A stretch of DNA of 64,000 nt from assembly GCF_963422335.1 (NCBI RefSeq), contig NZ_OY729424.1:1178001-1242000 (forward strand), given 5' to 3'. Source of the DNA: an uncultured Roseateles sp. Lineage in GTDB: Bacteria; Pseudomonadota; Gammaproteobacteria; Burkholderiales; Burkholderiaceae_C. Below the pieces are notes generated by a model. That model was not told the origin of the DNA, ran no database searches, and was given only the letters and a program-made list of their open reading frames with translations. This document shows positions 63,316 through 64,000 of the stretch, one piece after another (the first letter of the stretch is position 1; each line of letters starts with the position of its first letter). The translations under genes were made by a program, and so were the position numbers.

Positions 63316-64000
63316 CTATTTGCCCAGCTGCGGGAACGGTGCCTCGAAGGGCATGGCCTGCAGCGCGTACCAGGAGCCGCCCCAGCCGCGCAGCGTCAGC
63401 TGGCCGCCGACGTTGCCCAGGTCGGTGGCCTGGCAGGTCGATTGCTGGCGTTTCGGGTTGGGGCCGCGGGCCGATTCGCAGGCCGCCTGCTCGGCGTGGC
63501 AGTGCATGCCGTAGCGCTTGCTGCCGGCGGTGCCCATATCTTCCTGGTAGCAGTAGGCGCTGGCCGGCGGCGCGGCATTGGCCGTTGCCAGCGGCGGTAT
63601 CCAGACTTCGATCACGCCCGGCGTGCCGTTGAGGCGCTGCGACAGCTCGGTGACCGACCAGGCCGTCTTTGCCTTGGGCGGCTGCAGCGCTTCGGCGCAG
63701 TCCTTGCCCGCCGCATCGTGATGGAGCACGGTGATGCGCTTGGGCGTCTGCGGCGGCGTGCGGCCGGCGCGGCGGGCGCTGTCCCAGACGTCTTCGACCG
63801 GCGGCACATTGGCGCCCAGCTCGCGCCAGCGGTCACGCAAGGAGCGCACGCTGTCGCGCAGCTCGGGGCCGAAGATCTGGATGTAGACCGTCATGCCGGC
63901 GCAGATGAGTGGCGGCGCGGCGGGCGCTGGGGCCGGCACCTGGACCGGCTTGCCGGGCTTCATGCTCAGCTTGTCAGGCCCGCTCCCTGCCGTGTCCGGC
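63316..64000 (-). CDS. Hypothetical protein, 5' end probably outside window
   Basis: The frame is open from the right edge of the window to a stop at 63316; an internal ATG at 63963 would give 215 aa, but no ribosome site is apparent there. The visible part begins with a Pro/Ala-rich linker (PVQVPAPAPAAPP). It continues with TVYIQIFGPELRDSVRSLRD and PVEDVWDSARRAG, a segment followed by KRITVLHHDAAGKDCAEAL that resembles the paired LytR_C/SPOR-like layout only loosely. A Cys-rich end follows (CYQEDMG, CHAEQAACES, TCQATDLG), suggesting an exported, disulphide-bonded domain. I do not recognise the family. Confidence 0.55.
   Translation of the reverse strand, partial: PDTAGSGPDKLSMKPGKPVQVPAPAPAAPPLICAGMTVYIQIFGPELRDSVRSLRDRWRELGANVPPVEDVWDSARRAGRTPPQTPKRITVLHHDAAGKDCAEALQPPKAKTAWSVTELSQRLNGTPGVIEVWIPPLATANAAPPASAYCYQEDMGTAGSKRYGMHCHAEQAACESARGPNPKRQQSTCQATDLGNVGGQLTLRGWGGSWYALQAMPFEAPFPQLGK

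Overview
The window is GC-rich, densely coded, double-stranded bacterial DNA. Its content fits a betaproteobacterium of the order Burkholderiales, probably the Roseateles/Pelomonas/Rubrivivax side (Sphaerotilaceae/Comamonadaceae). The pointers are four PEP-CTERM proteins, a membrane-anchored cytochrome c5, an ilvE plus CHCC zinc-finger pair, the radA and alr/lplT genes, and many GGDEF proteins. Genus is inference; no rRNA is present.

Layout. (1) 1-9.6 kb: an S9 peptidase / MFS transporter / TonB receptor operon reading left, with a divergent LuxR regulator, RidA and an unusual GNAT-TetR fusion, then an orphan double-PAS protein and a TetR regulator. (2) 9.5-15.7 kb: a signalling block reading left: Aer-like chemotaxis receptor, MASE3-PAS-GGDEF-EAL protein and PilJN-PAS-PAS-GGDEF cyclase. 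A perfect 22-bp palindrome lies upstream of the receptor. (3) 15.8-21.85 kb: a patchy, lower-GC stretch ending at the 3' end of tRNA-Arg(CCG). It holds a truncated HipA kinase, two PEP-CTERM proteins, a DUF6884 protein, a PBP5-type carboxypeptidase and a KAP-NTPase remnant. (4) 22.1-30.3 kb: core-like genes (cytochrome c5, YheT hydrolase, CHCC zinc finger, ilvE, radA) with small transporters. (5) 30.3-33.4 kb: a membrane hybrid histidine kinase between two LuxR-type response regulators. (6) 33.46-50.27 kb: a two-partner-secretion module encoding a 4492-aa filamentous adhesin (tpsA), its outer-membrane transporter (tpsB) and a PEP-CTERM protein. The module is bracketed by two inverted copies of a MITE-like repeat with long terminal inverted repeats. 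(7) 50.3-64 kb: a double-SBP diguanylate cyclase whose 5' end abuts the second repeat, then arfB, alr, lplT, a DMT exporter, glutathione peroxidase, Crp-like regulator, solute-binding protein, DUF2332, XRE-cupin and GNAT, another cyclase, a TerB-like protein and an incomplete hypothetical.

How it fits together. Themes are surface attachment (giant adhesin, PEP-CTERM proteins), c-di-GMP control (four GGDEF proteins, one also EAL), chemotaxis and peptide/nutrient scavenging. The most interesting system is the repeat-bracketed adhesin module. One repeat copy has replaced the natural end of the PEP-CTERM gene, so its frame runs on through the repeat. The other sits directly on the start of the downstream diguanylate cyclase. 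The inverted arrangement could allow recombination or inversion of the whole 16.8-kb unit.
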